A DNA stretch of 64,000 nucleotides from assembly GCA_024516035.1 (NCBI GenBank), contig CM044967.1, positions 7,033,202 through 7,097,201 on the forward strand. The letters run 5' to 3'. Positions 1 to 44,600 of the stretch are shown here, piece by piece. The notes beneath the pieces were generated by a model, which made no database searches, was not told the origin of the DNA, and saw only the letters and a list, made by a program, of their open reading frames with translations. Positions within the stretch are counted from its first letter, which is position 1; every line of letters starts with the position of its first letter. The DNA is from Bactericera cockerelli (lineage: Eukaryota > Arthropoda > Insecta > Hemiptera > Triozidae). A program made the position numbers and the translations under genes.

Positions 1-16697
<16,697 letters not shown>

Positions 16698-17726
16698 TAT
16701 GACATTATTTCATTTCACTTTGCAATTGTCAATTCTCAGTATGATTCTGAAACAAAAATAATATGGAACAATTTAGTTTTTTTTTTTTTAAGTTATCATA
16801 TTTGAGTAAATCACTCTACTCAAACTTTGGTTACTAAATTTTTGCTCAACATCGGACTTGAACCACCAATGCCAAGGTTGCAAATCTGCCGACATATCAA
16901 TTGAGCTGCTAAGATTGGATAGATTTTAAATAGTGCTTCATTTAATACTAACTAATCACTCCTAAAAATAAAATCTGCAAGAAAGAAACTTTGGTACCTA
17001 CATTGGGCACATTTTGCAATAGATAATTTGTCCATGATTAGTTTCATGATTTTAGAACATAAGATATTAGGCACTTGAACTTTATCATGATAAATATTAA
17101 GCATTATGAATGGAGAAAGAAGCAGGAGAAAATCAATAATAGTTATTTCTCAGTGCATGCTTTCGGGAAGCTATCCTAATCCCAACATTAATTAAGTTAA
17201 GTAACTTGAACATTTACATGCTAGGTAATTTATGTATATCCTAGGTCTCATAGAAAAACTTAAATGCTTTCTTTATCTGAAAGAATTTCTTAGAAATACA
17301 ACCAACCTTATGAGTCCCATTCTCTGAATGAAGCTGCCTCTTGAAATTTTGAAAATGCTTGCTTTAAATTTATGGTTCTTTACCAAGACCAAACTATATA
17401 AAAACTTTACACACCAGTACTACTGGTTCAAAAGTTAACTGCCACTATTGAGAATAATCATGAAATCCCTTGTGCAAGTTTAGTTTGGAATCATTTGAAT
17501 CTTTTACTTGATAACTTATTTGCAAACTGCAAAGTTCAGTTGTTTACACTCCAGAAAATTAAACATAAAAAATCCACCAAAAAAATAAATAGTGCTGACA
17601 ACATAAACATGGAGTAGCGATGTTGCCAAATCTATCTTTCAAAACAGAGGTATTTTTTCCGTACGCAATGTTGGTACGGAGAGAGAGACAGGGCTCGACC
17701 GTGAGACGTATCCGTCCCTTGACTAT

Positions 17727-17788
17727 ATCAAGACTAAATTAAGAAAACCGGACTGTATACAGTCCGGTTTTCTTAATTTAGTCTTGAT
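17727..17788. repeat. Perfect 62-bp palindrome
   Basis: Each 31-nt half (centre between 17757 and 17758, GTATAC) is the exact reverse complement of the other with no spacer. In the Magi-slpr divergent region. Confidence 0.92.
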
Positions 17789-17965
17789 GTATGGTTTATC
17801 TTTTATTTTATAAATTTAGGTGACGATATACTTCTGCTATCCCAATTTATTGGAAATATCAAGTAGATGGATAATTTGGAGAATTTTCTAAAATTGATTA
17901 TTGGTTGAAGAGGTGTAAGTTGAGAATACGAATGGAAACACTGCTGAGCCCCAGCTCATGTAGAT

Positions 17966-18028
17966 TTAGCGTCACGTGATCAATTTCCACCAATCACAGA
18001 GCTCCAAATTGATCACATGACGCTATTG
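17966..18028. repeat. Short inverted repeat
   Basis: TTAGCGTCACGTGATCAATT and AATTGATCACATGACGCTA around a spacer of about 20 nt; includes CACGTG. Confidence 0.65.
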
Positions 18029-19270
18029 TATATTTTTTTGTGTCCCCTCTTGATTTATATCACCTAATGTAAAAAATATACCATTGGAAATACATAAAAA
18101 TAGGTTGTATGTAAAGTTTAGTTCAAGATGAGACAAGAGAGAAACGCATTTTGTTTTATTATTATTATTATTATAAACAATTTTCACCACTAGTGTGGTT
18201 ATAACATACCACTTTTGAACATATTAATATACATTTACAATGGTACAAATAGGTTTGTAACTAGGAGGAATTACACATACTAGTGGTTCTGTGAACTGTA
18301 AATCTCACACAGATTCAACTATCGCATTATAAATGTTCAATCAAGCATGAGAACATCGAGACCTTTCATTCAATACCCCAATCGACAGGTAATTAAAAAA
18401 TATCAACCGGCCCTCTTTTAGGCCCTTTCTCGATCTTTTACCACAGATCGGCCCTCTCAGCTTTCACGATCACCAAATTTCACTAATAAACTCAGATATA
18501 TTATTCTCAACAACTCTACAAAATTTCAAGAGTCTTGCTTTATTCAATAAAAATAGAAAAATCGTTTTCGATTTTAACCAAAACGGTTCCTGAGTGGCCT
18601 AATTCGGCCCAAAAACTATAGGTAAAATTCTAGGAACCCATCAATGATCTTTCATCTATTTTGAAGAATCTGTTCGAGAACTATCGCGGAACAGATAGAC
18701 AAACGAAAGCCAAATCGTCCAGTATGCAAGTTAAAACAGAACCTCACTAAGTGAGGTCGCTTCGCTCTTACAAATTCTGGCTTTATGCTAAAATTCCATG
18801 CTAAATACAGATAAAAAGAAAACTTGGCAACAGTGGCGTCTCCACTTGTGAATCCGATAACACAGAAATCTGTTGAAAAATCAAGTCTCAAATCTTTTTT
18901 GATATCTCTCACGGAGTCATGTTGTTATTGTGACTTGCTGCCTTTCTTTTGATTCCTAATAATCTGGATTCAAAGAACTATCAGTAAATTCCTATCAGTA
19001 TTGTGATCTGCGAGCTTATTCAAGCTTTTCTTGGCCATCGTCAGTTTTTCCAATTAGTAAGCAAAATTCTAATGTGATATTTAAGTGATTTTACAAATTC
19101 AAACTACATCTTGGCATTGAGTATTGGGTTTCAATTAACCTTTTTTTAAAATTCAATGTATATCAAGACAACAAGTGCTTTCTCTTTCCATTAAAGGCAA
19201 AGCTACCATCAAATTTAGATGTTAGTTCATCTACCTCAGCCATGAAATATTTGATACCACCTATTTCTAG

Positions 19271-35589
<16,319 letters not shown>

Positions 35590-37839
35590 CTGGTGTAACC
35601 CCTCATGTTTATTCCAATATAACCTCTTCTAAACTGAAAGAATCAAGAAAGTGATTGTTACTTCTATTTCGAATGTACAATGTACATTTTCATTGCACTG
35701 TCGTTGAAATACTAGTGTTTCTTGTTTCTTTTATGATCATATCAAAGAACTTTACTTTAAGTCTAAGGTCATTAATTTGTGGTACTCCTACCCTTTTAAA
35801 AATGTAATCTACTATACTATCTCTGTTTCAATTATCTTTTGCTTGAGCTGTTATGCAAAAATAATCTTCTATTTTAAAATTCTCCAAATAATTCTCTTCC
35901 ATATCTATTCAAATTTACCCGAGCTTCCTAGAACTAGCTTATGATGGCGTGATTTAAAAGAAAATCGGACATAAATATTTGAACCTTACCCAACCTTAAA
36001 AGCTTAAAAAGGAATCCGCTCACTTTGGGGTGAAACGATATTCTTAATTAACTTAACAACTGTTATCTGATTATCTTGAAAACTTGTGACAGTATCAACC
36101 TTCGTGGCTGCATAACCTTATAAAAGGAGAACAAAGGTTTAAAGACTATCATTTTACCTCAAAATGTGCAAGGTCCTATTATGAGAAGTATGTGATATTA
36201 GTTTGCAATGTGTATGGATAAAATTCAAGAGATCGGATAGAAAGAACAGTATAGAAAGAATCAATTTTGTTTTATGCTGACTTTGAAAAAATATGTACAA
36301 TTATATAAACTAATGCTAATTTCTAGTTTGAATTGTAGCAGGTTCAAGGACTTTTTCTCTATACTGTGCTTGGAATTTTAAGATTTACTTTATGCTACAA
36401 TACAATGGATAGTTGATTATAAAAGAAACCAAGGAGTCACTTGAACTATTGTGATGCACACATAAAACTATGACATAATTTTGGAAACGGATTTTTATTT
36501 TGTTTCATATTTTCTCTTTCATTACATTGCTCTCTAGTCAACCCCGTGTTTATTTATTCCAAACTATATAAAGTGTCTTCTATCACAAGTCATCAAGTGC
36601 CTATCTTTTTTTTCTTCTTCTAACAATACTGAAATCAACAAATGTAATAAATATTACTCTATGTGGTAAATATAACTACTATAATTTTGTATTGTTCCAG
36701 AATCATTATAATTTTTTCAAGCAACAGTTGTTCTTTGCAAAGGACACTAATAAATAGTTACCTTGCTGTTGAATTGATTGTAGTTAAATAAAATTTGACA
36801 CCAATACAATGTTCACAATCACACCAATTATTTTTATTCACAATGACACCAATTCCTTATTGTGTCATACAGAAGATATATTTTTTTTCTCAATAAAGTG
36901 AGTATAAACTTTTTGCCGATTTTATGTTTAATAATGAATGTCTTATTTTATTCTAACACCCTTACCCCCCTAGTGTATAGTTGCTTTGCTAAAGAAGAGA
37001 TAAAATCAATCAACTTTATACACAATCAAATGGCTAATGGCCGCGCTTAATCAGCCTCTTAGTGACTATATGCACTCCACCCTTAGTAAATCTCTTACTA
37101 TTTAGCAGTTAAGCTGGCTGGAGACCATCACTTCCCCCAGCTGTAGCCATGCTGGTTGCAATAACAACATGTTAATTATTGCATACTCATCAAATGATGG
37201 ACACTGGACACCCCAGTCATATTAGGAAAATGGCTTTTATAGACTCAAGAATTAGAAAAGATTCAAGCACACAAATCGCACGCATTAATGGACTAACGAC
37301 CAAATCACGTGCTTGAAGTGACGCGGCCAAGTTCACGCTCCCGTATGAAAATGTACCTAAGTAGCCTTTGAAAAGGCGCAATTTTTTAAAATTATACATC
37401 CTGAAAGATGGGCACGTATCGACTAGATATCAACACTTGTGCGCTATCAAAAAAGTGGTCATTAACAGCCTTCGTAAATTATATTAGAGATTCTGAAAGC
37501 ACACAAATCGCACGAATTGTAAAAGCTACCAACTAAATTTTGTGCATAAAATGGCGCGGCTGGATTCATGGTGCTTGATTTCCCCTGTGTTAAAACTATC
37601 AAAGATGGCCGATTTAAAGGGACAGGTTTGAAGCATTACGAGTTCTCCATTACTTATTTATCCATGGGAGACACAAAATTTGAATTTTAGGCAGTTTATA
37701 CTAACTTTCTAACCTCAAATGTTTCATATTGCTAGTGTAAATTATTTTCAACTTTTTCATTTTTTACAACGAATTAACGGTCTTTTCCATGCTATGGAAA
37801 ATTATTGACGTCAAATATTGCAGTATTATTATTAACTGG

Positions 37840-37990
37840 GGATTTACGTCCCATTCAATAGTTAGGGTGAGCTAGGTTATTTCGAGACAGGGGTCCATTC
37901 GCAGGAAACTCACGAACCTCACCCAGCTTGGGTGGGGCTGGAATGCCAGCATCACAAAGTCTTCACCTCGCTGCACGTTCAAATGATCCC
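37840..37990 (-). mobile_element. 5S-type SINE fragment
   Basis: Minus-strand body and the edge of the 5S head (CAGCGAGGTGAAGACTTTGT). Inverted relative to the copy 130 bp downstream. Confidence 0.7.
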
Positions 37991-38119
37991 AACCTGCTTA
38001 AATTGGAGTAACTATATACCAAAGATTGAAAGATTTCTAGAAATCTGAACTTTTTTTTTTGATATCTGAAAAACTTCAAGAAAATTTTGAGCCCTCAGAT
38101 ACCTATATAATATATATTT

Positions 38120-38310
38120 GTTCATGAGCTCTCAATAGGATCACCAAAGTTAAGCAATGTCAAGCAAAGGTGAAGACTTTGTGATGCTGACATTCTGGGC
38201 CAACCCAGGCTGAGTGAGGTTAATGTGGGTGGCAGGTTTGTGAGTTTCCTGCAAATGAAGGGTAATACTCCCCATTTTGAGATTACCGAGCTGTTGAATT
38301 GGATGTAAAA
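38120..38310 (+). mobile_element. 5S rRNA-headed SINE, 5'-truncated head
   Basis: GGATCACCAAAGTTAAGCAA then TGAAGACTTTGTGATGCTGA, CCCAGGCTGAGTGAGGT, GTTTGTGAGTTTCCTGCAAA. Same body as the 34155 copy. Confidence 0.75.
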
Positions 38311-38562
38311 TCCCAGCTAATAATATTTCTCTATAAAAGTTGAATTTTATCAAAAATCTAATAAAGTTTTTGTACCTATTGATAATTTCCATTTTCTCAT
38401 CAGAACCCTATCAAAGCTCAGTTATATTTGGAAACAAGAAGTATTATAATTTTGTACCTAGCGTTATCATTTCTAGAAATAATCATTATTAAAATCCCAT
38501 TGAATCTTCTCTTTTGTCAAAGACAAAACATTTTGTATCCTGTTTAGCTCTCAGAAATCAAT

Positions 38563-38678
38563 ATGCGTAGAAGTAGTGGCAAGAAGATTCGGATAGATGA
38601 ACAAAATTCAATGACTGAAGGTGAAGACATACAGGAACCATACAGTAATCATGCCCAAATACATCTACACAATCCTAT
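38563..38678 (+). CDS. SA: SA exon 1: start
   Basis: [20 protein letters not shown]; acidic, disordered N-terminus. A 5'UTR acceptor precedes the ATG by 15 nt. Ends phase 2 (AT|GTAAGT). Confidence 0.85.
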
Positions 38679-41600
38679 GTAAGTACCTACCATATACAAA
38701 ATAATATGTAGTATTTTATAATTAGCTAAAAATAAATGATATCAAATTGAGAACACCTTTACCTCCTCTCTTTCTATTTCTCTGCACTCCTCTCTGAATT
38801 TATTCCTCTTATGTTTATCTTTCTTAATCATTTTAAGGGGTCATCTCAAACTTAATTTATTTTTAAATGTACTTGTTGAACGGCAATAAAAGACTCCTAA
38901 ATCAGCTACTCAAATTAATTCTACCCTCACAGGAATGAAAAGTATGACAGTGAGCTCTTTGACAATGTAGTGTCTCAACATCAGTATGCCCCTAACGTTT
39001 CAAGTCAAATGCACGCTCCCTTGCCCGCCGTCCAGATGTATGACCAGGGAAATGTGATGGAGCAAGATGAACCCCAGCAGGAGGTAGATCCCGTGCTCCT
39101 CAACTATGATGAGCCCATGATGGCCGAGGGCCGGGATGGGCATATCACACATGCTCAACCCAGGAGTAAGTATTTGTTAATAATGTTGTTGTTGGTAACA
39201 CTATTCAACTTCATTGAGTCTGTTTCTATGTCAAGATAAGCTGCTGCTCTGGGGTCCAATCATAAGGAGTGACCATTAGTTGGGTGGAAGAGATTGCCAT
39301 AGGCAATACCCTGCCTTTAGTTAGGACATATGTATATATTTTATTTTTCTTGTTTATATTATTATTATATTGTCAATTTTATATTTAATTTTTACCATTA
39401 TTTGTCTGTATATATACGTTCTACTAATAAAGTGTTTCTAAATAATAAAAATAAATAAATTAGTGACACACAATATCTTGTGTGAATCGGGTAACAGTGT
39501 AGACATTAGTTTAAAAAAAATAAATAAAGAGGACATTCAGATAGGTGGGGTACATTGTGTGTTGAGTTCCTGCATAGTGGGCAGAAGTCTTGTATTGCTG
39601 GATCTATTCTGGACTTGTAGCTTTGCATGTCTTGACACCCACTGTAATTAAAACATCAATACGCCCAATTTTTGGTTTAAAAAAAAAAAACTATAATTCC
39701 TACCAAGTGTTTGAAAAATGTTTTCTGCTTTCATTGAGGCTTTTACGTTGGATTCAAATAAATAATCTATAACTAAGCAATAATAAATTCACACATGTTT
39801 TTTAAGATTGGATTCTCATTTAAAAATAATTTCATCATAAGTTTTTACATTTGAAAATTTACATGGAAGTTGGAATATTAAATAATGTGTTTCATGTTTC
39901 TTGGGTGATTAAAAATATTATTAATAATATTTCATTTCATATTTAATATTACCTACACAATAATATTTCATTTACAACCAAACTTATCATTTCTAGATGC
40001 GCTGAACCCCCAGGGTGCCTCACCCCCTCAGGAAGCCCCTGTTATGAATGAGCATATCCCTCCCCCTGCCCCCGCTGATGATAGACCCAGGCGAGCCAGG
40101 GGTGCAGTGGTGCGGCGACCTTCCAATGAAACCATCAACACTGATGAGGACTCTCTTTACAATGCTATCCGCAATGGCAGGACAGCTCTTGGTGTAAGTT
40201 GCACTTATACTTTAACAAATCCAATCAAATCCAAACCGGCTGGTGGACTATAAACAGGGAGTAGACCAGCATTGACTTGGTTCTGGGGGCCCTTGTCAAT
40301 TATTAGCCTCCTTGTAAAGACAGTGGTAAAAGTGCTGAGTCATTCCTCCACTGTCTGGCTACCATCGTTCACGATGACGCCACCCTATGATGATATGATG
40401 AATCAAATTTTCTTTGCAAAATTGATATACATTCACATTGGTATGTACTAAGATATGTATTTTTTAAAGGCTTGATTAAAACTGGTAAATTTATTTTGTA
40501 TGGATTTCCTATTATTTTCTCCTCATGATGAAAGAAAAGAGTGAGAGAATTTTTATTACAGATAAGGGATATTACGAGAGAAAGTTCCAAGAGCAACTTA
40601 AATACTAAATAGAGCCATACTTTGGCATACAGATTCTTTTACAACACATAGAGAACGTGCCATACGATTTAGGTTGAGAAAAGTAGTTATCATTTAATAA
40701 CAGAAAAAATATTATTTTATAAGTTAAAAAATATTATTATATGTAAGTTAAATTTATAAAAAAACTTGGTTAAGAATCACTGGTCTGTTTAACTTCCCCT
40801 AACTAGATCGTTTCTAAGAAATTATCTTTTAATAGCTAAATTTGAAGCTTAACTCAGTCGAAAGCTGATCTCACATAAATTCAGTAGCTGGTTTATTTTT
40901 CTCGTATCTTGAGTGTCTGTTTCTAAAGCCGCAACAAATATGAAACATTTTTCCTGTCTAAATATTCTCAAATAAAGGATAGTGTAATGGCATAATTATT
41001 TTCTTATTTCCTCAGATGCTGGTGGACAAGTGGATTGAGCAATACAAGTCAAACAAGGAAGATGCACTTGTCTCTCTCATGCAGTTTTTCATCAATATGT
41101 GCGGGTGCCCGGGGAATATAACTACCAACATGGCCTTAGATATGAAGCACACGGCCGCGGAGAATATGGAGTATGCGGCCATCATCCGGAATTTGACAGA
41201 GGAGTTTGCTGAGGTGAAAGTGGGAACCTTTTTTTTTAATTCTAATTTGGTTTTACGTCGCTTTCAACTGCATGGTCATATCACGACGGGGGTTTAACCC
41301 TTCGCTGGAAACTCACAAACCAGCTAGGTACTGAAATTAACCTCACTCATTAAGTCCATTTTGCAAAAGTTGAGCTTTTTCAAATACTGTCATATCTCAC
41401 GAAGTACAAGGGGAAAAAATAAAATGAAAATGTAATGTGAATAGTTAATAAAGATTAAAAATTTATGAAAAAATAAAATTTAAATTGATCTATTTAAAAT
41501 TCTGAAGATGACCTTGAAATAACCGTGATGGACAACATTGGCAGAATTATGAAGATCATCATAAAAACAGCCGGTTTCCATCTTCATTAGTTTTCGAGAT

Positions 41601-44600
41601 ATTTGAATATCTCGTTTATAATGGGACACCCTACTTGAACATTTATACCTACTTGAACATTTGTTTTGCGATAGTAAAATTAACAGACTGAGCATTAACC
41701 TCGCCTGGTGGTTACCTTCCACTAAAAAGTGCTATTATTATTATTAAAAAATTGAAAAACCTAAACATCACATCATGAACTATCTATTTTCTTAGGGAAG
41801 TGGCGAGTATCCTCTGATTATGACAGGCCTGCAGTGGAAGAAGTTCCGATCAAATTTCTGCGATTTCGTGGCCCATCTGGTGAAGCAGTGTCAGTACTCC
41901 ATCATCTACGACCAATACCTGATGATCAATGTCATCTCTCTACTCACTGGTCTCAGTGATTCTCAAGTGAGAGCATTCAGGCACACTGCAACACTAGCAG
42001 GTGAGCTGGGTTTTTTGGTCGAATTTGGGGTTTTAAGCTGATTATGTAGAAAATTGTATGGGAGTCGATCCACCTAAATCATACATATAACCCACTAATC
42101 CAAGATAGTTTTGTCAAAAATATAATGAGCGGAGTCGCCAGTAATTGGTGGTGGGCGGACCTATTATTATTATTCTTTATTAGATACAAAAGGACATTAT
42201 GTACATACAAATAATAATTTTAACAGTGAAAAAATGAAAAAAAAATATATATTATACTATAAAAATGAAAAAAGAATAGAAAATATTTGAAAACATATGT
42301 CCTAACTAAAGGGCGGGGTTATTGCCTATGGCAATCTCTTCCACCCAACCCTTTGGCGTTAACTTGGAGATATCGATAAAAAATTATGTATTAAGTAAAG
42401 AATAAATCCCTCAGTGATGAAGCTGATGACAGCGGTGGTGGACGTGGCGCTAGTGGTAAGCGTCAACCTGGACAACACGCAGCGCCAGTATGAGTCAGAG
42501 CAGCAGAAGACAATGGAGGAGCGCGCCTCAGACAGGCTGGAGACTCTGATGACGAAGCGGCAGGAGCTGAAGGAGGACATGGAAGAGATCAAGAACATGC
42601 TCACCTACATGTTCAAGGCCGTGTTCGTACATCGCTACCGGTGAGTCCCTTAATTTTAATTTTTAATTTAATTTAATTTAACTGTTTATTTATGTCATAT
42701 TTTACAATACATTATACATAAATTACATAATAAAACTTATAGCTAGGGTTTCTAAAAATAACAATTATTTGAAAATATCACATTGAAACAAATACATAAT
42801 AATATAGTGCAAATACATACATAATAAGTCCCTTGTCGGAGATACTTTACGTATCATTTGTCTGTCCCGGTAGCTCAGTCGTCAAGTCGTCGGTCTGGTA
42901 ATTCAGAGGTCGCGGGTTTGAAACACAGCCGGGCCATGACATGTCATCCTCTCATTTGGGATTTTGACCACATAATAGTACGTCTTGGGCGGACTGCAAA
43001 AATAAGAGGACGAAAGAGTCCTATTTAGTCCAGTATAAAAAAAGCGAAGGCGATATCATTCATTTATTTTTCAACAAATATCTGCCTGGGTCGCACAATG
43101 ATTGTAATGTCCAACTCGTAAGCAGGAGGGCGCGGGATCGAATTCCATCCGAGGTGTGGAATTTCATCCTGGTTTGAGATCATACCACATTAATAATTGT
43201 ACTTAGGGGGTTGAATTAGAGACCGCCTTGGGCATTAAACTCGTTCGGTAGTTACCTTCCACTAGTGTCTATTACTATGGTTATAAATAAATAATACTTT
43301 ATTTGTAATTATACGTACAGTAATACTTGAAATAATAATTGACACAAGAAATGGAATAAAAGCAAAAAATTAAAGAGAACTTTGTGATGAAAGAAAAGAT
43401 ATCTAATCGGGTTATTGCCTGCGGCAATGTCTCATCAAAATCTCAAGTTCCGAACGCCCAAAGAAACTAGGGTTTGCGAGTTCGAGCCTCGGCCGATGCG
43501 AATTTTTGATGAAATTTATGAAAGCTCCGCCGAAGCGCCAACTTAGATTGATAGGAGTCATATCTTTTCACATTTTATGCGATACACCTTTGATTGATAG
43601 GAGTCATATCTTTTCACATTTAATGCGATTCCAATACATGTATTCCAATACATGCGATTGAGGAACTTGTATTAATTTTGTGTTGAGTCAATCGTCCAGA
43701 TATTAATAAGTATAAGTATAAGTATAAGTAGTGCTTTATTTAGAGTGTCAGCGCAAGACAGGTAGTCCCATTATGCCAACAGTTTAACAAAGCACTTCTT
43801 AGTTATTTGAGTATAAATACAATGTATGTACATAAAATGTCTTCTCATCTATGTTCAGAGACACTCTGCCCGAGATCCGCGCTATCTGCATGGCGGAAAT
43901 TGGTGTCTGGATGAAGATGTTCCACGCCAACTTCCTGAATAACTCTTACCTCAAGTACATCGGGTGGACTCTTCACGACAAGGTGGGAGAGGTGCGACTC
44001 AAGTGCTTACAGGTGAGATACATCATTTTGCTTCGCGTATGGTTTTACTCAAGTTTAATTTCAATGAGGCAATGCGGCGGCCATACTTGGTACGTTTTCT
44101 GTCAACCAAGGGCTTGGTGAGGCTTTTGTACTATGATTTAAAAATAAATAAAGAATTTTCATGATAATAAAAAAAATTGGTTATTATTTCGTAACATTAC
44201 ACCTCATTTTTTCTCTCTCTCTCTCTCTCTCCATTAATACTACATATTAGTAATTAAAAATAGTGAAGCATGCACTTGGCAGCCCATGTTGCTGTATTGA
44301 TGGCTGCTCAAGTTTTCTTAGCTCTCTAATTTCTTGTGTTTCTTGAATTTTGCAGGCACTGCAACCCCTGTATGCCTCCGAGGAGCTGAAAGGAAAGCTA
44401 GAGCTGTTCACAATTAAATTCAAGGATCGTATCGTAGCGATGACTCTGGACAAGGAATATGACGTGGCCGTGCATGCTGTGAGACTTGTGATCAGCATTC
44501 TCAAGTAAGTATACGCGACACGCATAGGCTTTTTATATCTTACTTTAAATTTCAAATAATCATGTGCTTTTCTGAATATCTACCTTAGGGGTTGAATGTT

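Larger units (their letters stand above)
35590..38562 (+). other. slpr 3'UTR and SA upstream region
   Basis: Possible slpr poly(A) signals AATAAA at 36646-36651 and 36787-36792. Further on are SINE pieces (37110-37180), a tandemly repeated stretch with GCACACAAATCGCACG at about 37270 and 37500, and two 5S-type SINE copies facing opposite ways (37840-37990 minus, 38120-38310 plus). A likely SA 5'UTR acceptor (TGTTTAG) ends at 38547. The promoter itself cannot be placed. Confidence 0.5.
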
